This document shows positions 1 to 10,175 of a stretch of DNA of 64,000 nucleotides, in pieces. The DNA comes from Dimargaris cristalligena. Lineage: Eukaryota > Kickxellomycota > Dimargaritomycetes > Dimargaritales > Dimargaritaceae. How positions within the stretch are numbered: the first letter of the stretch is position 1; each line of letters begins with the position of its first letter. A program made the translations under genes and the position numbers. The notes under the pieces are model-generated. The model was not told the DNA's origin. It was given only the letters and a program-made list of their open reading frames with translations, and did not search any database. The stretch is taken from contig JANBQC010000019.1 of assembly GCA_027576995.1 (NCBI GenBank), positions 1 to 64,000 of the forward strand. Direction: 5' to 3'.

Positions 1-2637
1 TACATTCAATGGTATACACTGGTTGATGGTGGAAGTTATCGGTAGAGTAGCCATGGCAGTCAATTCATCCGATTATACTAGATAGTAGAAAGGTGCACCC
101 CTGGGGCCGTGGTATGTAGCATACTAATTGGTCAAAACATTTAGCTAAAGTATACCACCAAGGCTTAAACGGAGATATATACATAACAGGGTATTCTACA
201 TCAAAAAGTTGGAAAGAAGATATTGGTATATAGGGAGCTTGCCATTCCGGGCATCTTATTTTAAGAATACTAATCAAAAGTATCACTGACTAAGAAAAAC
301 CTGGAGATTCCACGCCCTGGCTGGAACATACAATTTAACCCAGTATTTCAAATGCTACTGTAGCCGTTTCAGTTAGCTTGTTAAATAATTTCCATCGACA
401 CAAACAAAGCCATCCATCCAAAGCCCTATCATTATCCATATTGCCACAGTGGCATTATTATACATATTGAATCATCCAGTCTGATTTCCTTATTACAAGT
501 CGTTTTCATAGACTTAATTATATCAGAATAAAAGAAATATGTTTATTAATACGGTATACTCAATAAATAGGCATCTTAATATAAAAAGGAATCCATGTCC
601 TGATACTTGCAGTTTCTTATATACACACCAATATAGAAGAAATAATAGTGCAAGCATCGGGCTTCATTTAACCCGCACTTATGCAGGCACCTCCCAGTGT
701 TTGTTCAACTGGAGGCTGGGACGTTGGCCTGACCCTGGTCAGCCTCGGTAAGTTCCGAGCGGGGGTCAAAGGCGGGGTAATCCCTCAGAATAAATGAGGG
801 ATACCCAAAACCACCATGTTGTGGGTGGGTATTCTTAATTGTTCCCTGCATTATAGCAGGGATAGACCAAAGAATGGCCATTGAAAGGGGGGGGAGGAGA
901 AAAAAGAGAGAGAGGGGTGGCAGGGAGAAGGTGGAGGGAAATGGTGGAAAAAAGGAAGGAATGGAGCAATTGATTTGGGGAGTGTGCTCGCCATTTATTG
1001 TTTATGGTAGGATATTGAAAATAGCCGCTGGCTGCCTATTTATAACCTTCGGGTGATTTTATTAAACAGATACTACATCGGTACCTAACCACTTTTTCAA
1101 TATGGTCTGCAATCAGGTGTCAATTCCAATACCTTAATGGGTCAACCATACCCTTGTCGGTGGTGTATATTAAAAATTGGCCAAGGAATGGCTATCATAC
1201 CCCATTCTTCCCTTTGTTGCCTTTTGCAAATGGCTTTATTAACATATACAATCAGTGTATCTGTATTACAATATACATTGTCTTATGGCCAAGGCTTTGG
1301 ATTGTTGGCTTCTGAAAAATAAAGATTTCGTGATAGCAATGCAGAATAGCTTCATGATTTTCCAGGTCTGTTTTATTATTTTTCGAGGATGATCAGACCT
1401 ACTAGAATGGCTAAACCCTTCATTGTTGCCCACCATATGGGATATTCGAGGAGATAAATCCGCTTTTTGGTCATTCTAATGGGCTGGCAATGGTTCTGGT
1501 AAACCCTACCGGCCCTGCTTAACCACCGATCAAATGATCGCTGTCTAGGCATAACATAGCCACAGTGAAACGTTAGGGTTCTAATAAGGATGAAGTTGCC
1601 TGTCTTTGGTGATTGATTAGAACAATGGCCAAGCCAGGAATTACTATTAGTCTTTTAATTTACAATCGGGATAGAGCATGTATACTAAAGCACTGGTGGT
1701 TTACATTGACCCCAACGGGGGCATTGGGGGGGATGGATGGCCTAAATGGTGGTTGTGTCATACTTTCATGATTTGGATAGTAAGCTGGCATCCCGTAGAA
1801 ATCTTCACACTGTCGTGGTCATCAGGATTATTCATCTTATCCTCACTACTTTTGGATCATAATTAAATATCGGTGGGTTCTGTTAGTTGAATAGAAGTCC
1901 TCCTGGCCTACTGTGTCACAACTCGATGACTACCTAGACTGCGGGGTACTTATGAAGCCGATGGTTCGGTGTTTGCTTTTTAATGGCGGAAACTTAATGG
2001 TGGAAGAGTATATCATTATTATGAAGATATTCTAGATTTTTTAGAACAATTGGGCCTAAATTACCAGGATGGCTCGTTTGGCGTCTTTAATCCGAAAGGC
2101 CATTATAGATCGCATTACCATAGTATATGCTCATTATCGTTATCATAGAACGTAAATCCAGCCAGTTCTATCTAAATTTCAAGTGACATTTGTATGGTTA
2201 AATTAATGAGATATGTATATATCACACAATAGGTGATACATATCCCTTATTGTGGCTGCAATCTGTCCACCGAGGAAAGAGAGAAAGATACATGGAGGGA
2301 GCTGGCTTTGTGCCTAGTATGGCATACGTTCCGCAGCGGTGGTACGACCACCATGCGAGGAATCCAAACCCCTGGATGTGTGGGTTGTTGTGCTTTTTTA
2401 TTGTCCGCCTAATAGGGATTGTTACCTTTGGAAGGGGAATGTGGACGACTTTATTTTATTGTAATTGTAGGCTAGACTTCATTATTTCGTTATCTTATTC
2501 TAGACTATTTTCCCCCTCCTATACAACTCCGTTCGAATACCTTGCATTCATTATAGGACATGGTGATTCGCTTGCCTTTCCCCCACTTACTACCATCTCC
2601 GTTCTACCGTACTTCAGCCCCACCTAACTAGTCCGCC
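1..2637. other. gene-free region, AT-rich
   Basis: I see no coding region here: open frames are short, have no recognisable domain and lack consistent codon use. The last part is pyrimidine-rich on the + strand and is probably the promoter and leader of the CENP-L gene. The only conspicuous structure is the stem-loop cluster at 774-862. Confidence 0.6.
774..862. other. cluster of three stem-loops
   Basis: Three adjacent inverted repeats are visible. Stem 1 pairs 775-787 with 95-106 of the same block (795-806): 12 base pairs with one bulged A at 780 and a 7-nt loop. Stem 2 pairs 803-807 with 826-830 and 811-814 with 821-824. Stem 3 pairs 843-849 with 856-862, seven perfect pairs around a 6-nt loop. 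Stems 1 and 2 compete for the same ACCC at 803-806, so they are mutually exclusive. No gene lies within 1.7 kb. It could be a structured RNA, a transposon remnant or chance. Confidence 0.4.
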
Positions 2638-4365
2638 ATGTACGACTCCACGCCCCGGGCCGTCCGCCCAACCCGCCCAGCGAAAACCCTCCTCCAGTCT
2701 GTGGGTCCCAAACCCCGACAGACGCTGTTCCAAACGCCCTACCGCGACAGAGCCCCAGCTCCGACCACGACCACAGCCACGACTGCCCCAGTGGCAGCCC
2801 CCTCTAGACCAGCCCGGGAAGCCGCTCCCAGCTGGCTCTCCGACTGGCAGTTTCCACCGGCCTCGGGGTTCCAAACCACCCTGTCCTCCAAAACGTGGAC
2901 CCTCTTCGCGTGCTCGCCCTGGCACCAGTTTAGGCCCTCCCGGGCGAAGGCTTATATCGTGGAACTGACCAAACGGCTGAATGCTGAACTGGCCAGTGGG
3001 TCGGGTGGTGGTGGTGGAACGGCCCCTTTTCCCGCTCGGTCCGGCGGCGGGCCAGCCCTTACGGTGGAACAGGTCACCCTCAACTACGTCGACGGACTGG
3101 ACGAATTGCTGGGCTCCTTCCTTTATTTTGAAATACGCTATACTTTCCTCACCCCTACGGGATTGCCGCGCACTAATCAAGCCCTGGCCATCTTTACAGC
3201 CACGGACGACTACCGGTCCCCCACGGGAATGGACTTGTTTGGCGGCGCCACATCTCCTAGCACTATCGCCTATCCGAAACCTTTGGCATTCCCCCTCATG
3301 CTGTTCAAAGGACCCGCTGAAATCCGGGCGGCCTTCACCCAGTGGATTCAGAACCGCTTTGATTGTCGAATAAGTGCCCTGACCCTGAATCGTATCCAAA
3401 TGACCGAGATGGTGCTGTGGTGGACCCATGCCCTATTGGACCATCTAGCTGGGCTCGACGAGGAAGGTAAGGTGTTATATTGGGATATAGCGTGGATGCG
3501 AGAGATCTCCCCGCCCCCACACACTAGGCTTATCCCAAATCGACCTTGTTGGACTTGGGGTTATTGACAGTGACGCCTATTGAACTGGTTATGTTTTGAA
3601 ATCGCCATTACACTACCCCGTATTTAGAATTAATTCGACGGAAATGATACCAAACTAGGCTAACTAAATGCTGCTTCAATTCATCCCTGTGTGTTCGTCT
3701 TTCCCTTCTGCTTGCTTATCGGCCACCTTACACAGATTTCCGATTCATGTTTAGGGAGGACGTCAAACCATTCGAGTTACACTATACCTTCCCAGGCTCT
3801 CTAGAGAGCGATCTACGAAAACTACAAGTATCACTCCCTCTTCTTCAGGTGGTAGATATGTGGAAAAAGTAAGTACGATCATATATCGGATGACCTCCTC
3901 CCATTGATTACCCGGTTGCAGCTTAGGATCGACCGATTCCACCTCGATGTATTTATATAGGGCTACTGAATCTTATTATGTTCTGGTACACAATGTTAAA
4001 ACGCCTCGTTTATCGTAGATTTACCCAAACTCGCGATAGTTTCTCAGATAAAGGTAAGGCCTAATATTGGTATCAGGAATAGGACACGTCTATTTATGAA
4101 TGTTGTCTGCAATCCCCTTCAACTTGATTATCAAGTCCCCAGCCTAGAGATATTTAACCAAATATACTGCGGGCATTTATCTTTTTGTTTGACGGTATCC
4201 ATGGCTGATACAGTTAATTTAGGGACGGCACACGACTCCAAGACAAGTGTGCTGGACCTTATCGAGGCCCATTTCGAAACCCACATGCAAATCAAAGTTC
4301 ATCGCCTCACTCTGGAGCTCTTCGGGACCGGCATGTCGTGCCTAACGGCCAGCGGGAAACTTAAG
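2638..4365 (+). CDS. CENPL: CENP-L / Fta1 family inner kinetochore protein (3' end unresolved)
   Basis: This looks like the CENP-L (fission yeast Fta1, budding yeast Iml3) subunit of the constitutive centromere-associated network, which binds CENP-N and links centromeric chromatin to the kinetochore. Exon 1 (2638-3466) encodes a Pro/Ala-rich, probably disordered start of about 75 residues, then the family signature KTWTLFACSPWHQF near residue 80. Exon 2 is 3736-3868 in phase, ending in a segment like the human EDAKALW region. A further exon ending at 4365 encodes VLDLIEAHFETHMQIKVHRL, matching the conserved C-terminal helix and strand. The acceptor of that exon is uncertain: 4077 and 4143 both keep frame. 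The last roughly 20 codons probably lie in an exon after the GTAGGT donor at 4366, which I could not locate. The family call rests on remembered alignments. Confidence 0.72.
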
Positions 4366-5391
4366 GTAGGTCTTGCCCATCCGTGACCGACGTTTGCTAT
4401 ATTTGGTGTCCAAATGGGATACTGACTAGTATTCCGGCACCGTGCTTATGGGGATCATACTGCCCTCTCCCCCCTCCACCCCTGCCTCGGATACTAACTC
4501 TGTACTGTACTTATGGTATATTGTAAACCCACTGCTCCCGATAGTTCATCCACACAGCTTTTCGTGAGCTCATCCCCTTTTGGCTGGCCCAGATCTGTGC
4601 GTTAGTCCCTGGTAGATTATAGCCATATTGGACCGGTCTATCAGCACCTAGCCATCCCTGTTAAATAAGCCTAATATAAGATCGATTAATTATAAATAAC
4701 ATTACAATGTTGATACGAATCGGAGTCTGGTTGGTTATAAAAAACCGAAATGAATGCAAGCTCCCGATCAAAGAGAGATGTCGGACGTTGTTTATCTAAC
4801 ATGAAAAACCTTCAAACCAGGCCCCCAACAAACCATTATCCGTACGACTATTTTTGAAGGCGAAACGGCCGTTACACGAATGATCAATAGCTGGATGGCT
4901 CCTACTATAACGATCGGTATTACGGACCCCATTACTTATCCGCGGTTGTTAATTCACCGCTATAAGTGGGCTGAGCTGAGTGGGGAGGGATCGGTTCGCC
5001 AGCTTGGCTGGGTGGGGAGGGCAATCATACTGAATTGCGGATACATCAGCTGAGGTCTGTAGATGGATGTAGCTGGCTGGTCGATTATGTGGTGCCGTTG
5101 CTATAATTATTACTACTGATACAGGCGGGGCGGGGCCACATATACTGGGGAACCGACGTGGAAACTGGCTGACGAACATTACCCCTACCTACCCATCCCA
5201 CCTATGATCATCATCCCTCCCCCTCTTCCCCAGATATAGGGAATACTGCCTGATACGTCTAGGACACTTCTTACTTTTTTTCCTATTCCGTTACTATTTT
5301 ATTCGGACTTTTCTTGTTACGGCCGTAAGCAACCTTCTCCCTTCGTTGACTGAATCCCTCCTACCCTCTCTCCTTTGCATACTCTCCCACC
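4366..5391. other. intergenic, may hold the last CENP-L exon
   Basis: No separate gene is seen. The short terminal exon of CENP-L should be in the first part. From about 5200 the + strand turns pyrimidine-rich, as expected for the leader of the cytochrome b5 gene. Confidence 0.5.
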
Positions 5392-5963
5392 ATGTCCGAC
5401 GTCAAGATCTACACTGCCGACCAAGTCGCTGCCCACAACACCAAGAACGACTTGTGGTGCGTCGTCGAGGGCAAAGTCTACGATGTGACCAAATTCGTCG
5501 ATGAGGTACGTCTCACAGAAACACATCCTATCCCCGAGGGTTTCCACCCCCCTCACTTCAATAATAATACCCGTATTATTAAGCCCACCTTCCAGCTGCT
5601 TTTACTAACTTTTCCTTACTCCCCTGGTCATCTGGGTTGTCCTCTCTGCAACATGTCCTGAATCACTCACCCTCTCTCTCTTTCTAGCACCCCGGTGGTG
5701 AAGAAGTTCTCCTGGAACACGCCGGTCTCGACTGTACCGATGCCTTCGAGGATGTCGGCCACTCCGAAGATGCTCGCGATCTGCTGGCCCAATACTACAT
5801 GGGCGACCTCTCCGGTGCGACTGAGCCCGCCGGTCCCCCTAAGCCCACGGTCAAGAAGAGCGAGATCGCCCCCTCCGCTAAATCCGAGGGCTCAAGCATC
5901 CTGCAGATCGCCCTTCCCGTAGCCGTATTTGTGGCCTACCTGGCCTATAAGCTGTACGCTTAA
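5392..5963 (+). CDS. CYB5: cytochrome b5, tail-anchored
   Basis: Microsomal cytochrome b5 passes electrons to fatty-acid desaturases and sterol enzymes at the ER. Two exons, 5392-5505 and 5688-5963, joined in phase 0 by a 182-nt GTACGT...TAG intron, give 129 residues. The heme-binding core is intact: the first axial histidine is in HPGG right after the splice junction and the second is in VGHSEDA. A Ser/Lys/Pro hinge follows, then a C-terminal hydrophobic segment ([17 protein letters not shown]) with a short KLYA tail, the usual tail-anchor design. The start has a good ACCATG context. It may serve the sterol pathway together with the HMG-CoA reductase 14 kb away, though the distance says nothing about co-regulation. 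Confidence 0.95.
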
Positions 5964-6996
5964 AATCCCCCTTTCCCGCCCCCAGAAGGACTATTATCAT
6001 CTCCCTTGGTACACCATCTTTTACATATATATTCATATTGGTACCCTCTTCCCCATCCTCCCACTTCTATATTCTCCACTATATAATAAATACATTGGTT
6101 ATTTTGCTGTCCATCCGCTTTAGAGTCTTTGGTGATGGGGTTCTTAGTCTTTCCGAATTAGATCGACGGGTAAAAAGAGCTATATAGTTACTGAGTCGTA
6201 AAGGTGTATGGGAAATATCAATAATGCAATTAAATGGCCCTTTGGCCAATACAATTGGATCAGTTGAATGACGGGGCTATCCCAGCCCAGCTGTATAACG
6301 AAATATCCTGTTCGCTGGGTCATGGGCCTAGGGGTTAAAACCGGTTATCCTAGATTGGTTCTGGCGTATATTGTATTCGACATGTCACTTTTATGCACCG
6401 TTATCTTTGCGCATAGGTTAGGGGTTGTTCGGTGTAATTGACCGGTGGATTATTCTGTCCTACTACTTATTATGGGCGGTAAACCCTCAGATTAGCACAT
6501 GCTTGCCTATTCTCATGTGGGCCACCGTCATCGGTTACACCTTTTCTGTGGCCTGTACCATTAAACCACCATTAACCCCAAGGGCTACGCTATACTATTG
6601 GTAATTGACCTGACTACATTTATTTTAAGTTGAGCTATACTCCAGGACGACGCTATATAGAATTACCACGTCCATAGTGTTTTTACTTGGTAGAGACTGC
6701 ACAAGGACAGAACTGGCCTCATCCTGTATCACGACGGGCTCCATCTGACGTTTTTGGTTGGCAGGTTGGCTCGACAATAAGCCCTATATTGGTGGTGTTG
6801 GGGCTTTCCATTACAATCAAATGCCCTACCGACCCCCCCGCCCTACCCTATTCTCAGTTCAAATAGTGGATAAGCACACCAAACTTCGCCCATATCCCGG
6901 TATATGGTTTGGTTTGCGGTTATGATTATGGTTTGAAACTATTTATTAATACCCATCGACTTGATAAGGATGCATTTCTAGAGACGGACTAGAACC
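5964..6996. other. convergent intergenic region
   Basis: This 1-kb gap lies between the 3' ends of CYB5 and PIN1. An ATAATAAATA element near 6082 may serve as the CYB5 poly(A) signal. I see no gene in it. Confidence 0.5.
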
Positions 6997-7621
6997 CTAG
7001 GCCTTTCGCAGGATCAAGTGCACGCCACTGTCGGTGAATACGGGCCCACTCATCTGACCGACCTGGAGGGCAAACGCCGCATCTTCGAAGGGCTTCTGCA
7101 TCTGGCCGCGCGCGAAAAAGCCCAGATCGCCCTGGCGCTTAGCACTGGAGCAGTCCGAGTGCAGACTGGCCAAATGATCAAAGGTTTCTTCTTTACTTTC
7201 GATTTGGCGCTGGTACTTGCGGATGAGGTTGAAGGCCTCTTCCTTAGTCCGGGTGATGTTGTCCTCCTTCCACGAACTGGGACGGCGGCTCTCGCGGTGT
7301 TTGACCAGCAGGTGCGAGGCGCGGACCTGTTCGGGCGCGTCGGCGGAAGTCGTTTGGTCGCTGGCGGAGGGGAAGTCCCAGCTACTTTCCCGGGTCACGG
7401 TATTGAAGTAGTAGCTGCGGTTTTGGGAACGCGACTGGCGGATTTCCCAGTGGGGCGGTAGCTCGTCGGACTGATCCGGAACATGGTTGGAGGTATATAA
7501 TAGCCAAAATAATAATAATAATAATAAATAGCGTAGATGGTGAGGTTGGGAATGAGGGGAAGCGGCGGCTAGGTTAGAGTGCATATATAGGGCATTGGTA
7601 CATGGGTAAGACGCCTACCAT
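6997..7621 (-). CDS. ESS1: Pin1/Ess1 peptidyl-prolyl cis-trans isomerase
   Basis: A parvulin-type isomerase that acts on phospho-Ser/Thr-Pro sites, notably the RNA polymerase II CTD. The WW domain (LPPHWE to SSWDFP, both Trp present) is followed by the PPIase domain with SHLLVKH, the phosphate-binding Arg-Arg pair, the catalytic-site Cys in HSDCSS and the final [10 protein letters not shown]. My model is exon 1 at 7619-7621, just the ATG, and exon 2 at 7470-6997, separated by a 148-nt GTAGGC...CAG intron. This gives 158 residues beginning [10 protein letters not shown], the normal family length. The alternative is an unspliced 195-residue frame from 7584 with a Leu-rich stretch. That stretch comes from a TTA repeat and would be unlike the family. 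The downstream coding part is certain; the start is inferred. Confidence 0.85.
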
Positions 7622-8363
7622 GCTGCTGTATGGAATCGAGGGGATAAGTGTTGGGCGGGAGTTGAATGGGCGGAGTGAAGGAATGGACAAGTTCAAAATA
7701 ATTTAGATGGCAAAAAGGACAACTTGTGTGGAGCCAGTAGCTGAAGTACGACTGTTTAATAACCAGTGCGCGGAACGAGCGGCAAGGTATGGCACACTCT
7801 ATTTCCCACTTCTATTTGGCTCTATGCATTTGCTCCTAAGGTTGAGAGATTAATACAGAGCTCTGCGTACAGTCTCGTGCCACTTGCCCTTGCCTTGACA
7901 AGATAGCCAGACAACTAAGTATCATGTCCTATCAACTAGTCTAAGCTAATATTGGAACAGTACCAGTTTACCAGAGCGGTCTTCGTACAGTTGGCTAAAT
8001 TCACCCTTCCTTTACAATAAGATTGTATTCGGCATTATAGTTAGCTGATAGAGCAGTCTAATCCCTCATAGAGAGGGGGGGGCCACAAAGTTAGTTTCCT
8101 AGCGGAAGAAACCGCCTTCCCATTGGATAAAATACCCTGAGCTCAAAAGAGCAACTGTCACGGCTGCATACTGGCGCCCCCGACTTGGCGCCCAGTTGCC
8201 GTTGAACCGAGCTACACATCCACATCCTCCTTTTCCATGCCTATAGCGGACTTCATGGCTTCATTTTCGTACACTATACTTTCATCTCCAGCGGTTCCTC
8301 TCTTTTACCTATCTAGTACCCAGTTTGCCTCACTCGTCTTCCCATTTGCACCCTTCTAACACC
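7622..8363. promoter_or_regulatory. divergent promoter region PIN1 / YIPF
   Basis: About 740 bp separate the start codons of two divergent genes. No coding frame is supported. From about 8220 the + strand is C/T-rich, the usual look of leaders in this window. Confidence 0.45.
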
Positions 8364-9227
8364 ATGGCCAATAACCGGGATTACAATGTTGTCTTGGAGG
8401 TGGACCCAGACGAAACCGAGCTGGAATTCCGGGACTTCGCCACCACGTCGTCCACCGCCGTTCCACCGAAAACCACCAAAGGTGGTCAAAACCAAACCAG
8501 CAGCAATTCCTTCTTCGGCGGGTCCAACTCCACCCTGTTTGCGGGTCCGAACCACAACAACGACAATGGGGCCTCGCAAGCGCCTCCGGCCAACTACGCT
8601 CTCTGGCAGGTGGAGTACTACGCCCAGTACTTCAATGTGGACTCCACCAACGTCCTCGAACGCATGTGGCAGAGCGTCGTACCCACCCGGAATTTCCTCG
8701 ACATCATCGGTCCGAACCCCGACCTGTACGGCCCTTTTTGGATCGCCACCACCGTCATCTTCGCCATGTTCGTGACTTCATCCCTGTCCCAGTCCATCGT
8801 GGCCTACCTCCACGGCGGCAACCGCGTGTACGACTTCACCACCCTGTCTTTTGCTGTCTTCACCGTGTACCCCTACCTCCTCCTCACCTCGCTGGGCGTC
8901 TGGGCCACCACCAAATATTTCGGCTGCCAACCCAGTCTCCTGGAGGTTTTATCCATCTACGGCTACGCGTTCACCGTGTGGATCCCCATCGCCATTGCCT
9001 GTGTCGTGCCCAATGACCTCGTTCGCTGGATTCTGACCATCGTAGCCTTTGTGAGCTCCGCCCTATTCATTTGCAAAAATATATTTCTCATTATCTCGCG
9101 CTCAGGGGCTACCGTGCATCGGGCGCTGATTTTGGTGGTGCTCCTCGCCCATGCCGCCCTAGCCCTGGTCTTTAAAATCAAATTCTTCTCCTATAGTGTG
9201 GTAGTGCCCATCGAACCCAAGGATTAG
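8364..9227 (+). CDS. Yip1-domain Golgi membrane protein (YIPF1/2-like)
   Basis: A single-exon gene for 287 residues. The start at 8364 has a strong ACCATGGCC context; an in-frame ATG 13 codons upstream is less likely. The first 85 residues are hydrophilic and rich in Asn, Ser and Thr. A conserved block follows (WQVEYYAQYFNVDSTNVLER, then PNPDLYGPFWIATT), which is typical of the YIPF1/YIPF2 branch of the Yip1 family. Five hydrophobic segments run from about residue 130 to 275. Family members span Golgi membranes five times, bind Rab GTPases and help vesicle formation. The gene is convergent with ATG9. The family call is firm; the exact orthologue (yeast Yip5 is the likely counterpart) is less sure. 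Confidence 0.88.
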   Translation: MANNRDYNVVLEVDPDETELEFRDFATTSSTAVPPKTTKGGQNQTSSNSFFGGSNSTLFAGPNHNNDNGASQAPPANYALWQVEYYAQYFNVDSTNVLERMWQSVVPTRNFLDIIGPNPDLYGPFWIATTVIFAMFVTSSLSQSIVAYLHGGNRVYDFTTLSFAVFTVYPYLLLTSLGVWATTKYFGCQPSLLEVLSIYGYAFTVWIPIAIACVVPNDLVRWILTIVAFVSSALFICKNIFLIISRSGATVHRALILVVLLAHAALALVFKIKFFSYSVVVPIEPKD

Positions 9228-10175
9228 AGAGAAGACTGAGAGGGGAAACATTCCCTTACGCGATGGTTGACAATGGTCTTAGCCAGTAACAGCACTTCAT
9301 TAAATTAAAAGTAAATAATGGCCATTATTGAATTGGCGAACTATATTGCCCTGTGTCCCAATAGTGGGAGCGGAAGGTTCAACCTAACCGGTGTCAAAAT
9401 TCAGCTGTTGATGATTCGATTCTCCACAACCATATTGGCCCTTTTGGGCATAACAGGAAAAATTAAGCAAGAGGAAACACTCGAATAATTAGCCATTAGT
9501 AGTGACATGGCCTCTTTGTCCTGTTGACGCCATTTAGTAATAGTTTTACCATTATCTACCCGTTTGCCCAGCTACTGGGTTAATTCAATGTATGAACTGC
9601 AATCGCATTTTAGGTTCCATAACCCCATTATTTGCTACTGGGACTTCGGTTGTGTAGAAATGCCCACTTAATTGCAGCTGCATCTTAGTGAAAACCCCTG
9701 ACTCGCCTTCGCGGGCGCGGTTGATATGACCAAATAATATGTTTATTACTTTATATCAGTACCTCTAAGCACCCAAAGTCAACATTGTAATAAGCCAAAT
9801 TCAAAAGGGATAATTGAAAACAGAATTTATTGTTAAAACAAAATAGTCAGGGCTTGAATAAATAAAAACGACCAAATGACCAACGGAGCAGGTGATATGG
9901 TAATATGACACAGGGTGGTAATGGGGACTGATAAGCTATAAAGTGAAAGATAATATGATGGATCGAAAAGAATAGTGCACATAGTAATATAGTACAAAAC
10001 TCAGAGTACATAGTCGTGACAAGTGAAGGAAACTCTAAAGTAGGTTGTTATTTCCGTAAAGCTAATGGTGGTGAGACAATTGCAATGAAAGCACATAGTT
10101 AGGAGAATCGTGGATTAGTATCTAGTATTACGAGAAGTTTTTTTAGTGGGTCTCTCCCCACAGCAGTGCGACTAT
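9228..10175. other. convergent intergenic region
   Basis: AT-rich DNA lies between the 3' ends of the YIPF and ATG9 genes. Only short frames without recognisable domains are present. Confidence 0.5.

Noticed and set aside
2614..3429. 271-codon minus frame
   Set aside because: Antisense of CENP-L exon 1; low-complexity Gly/Arg content and no motif.
6997..7584. Membrane-anchored PIN1 with a Leu-rich N-terminus
   Set aside because: The Leu run comes from a TTA repeat, and splicing out this stretch gives the normal family start and length; kept only as an alternative.
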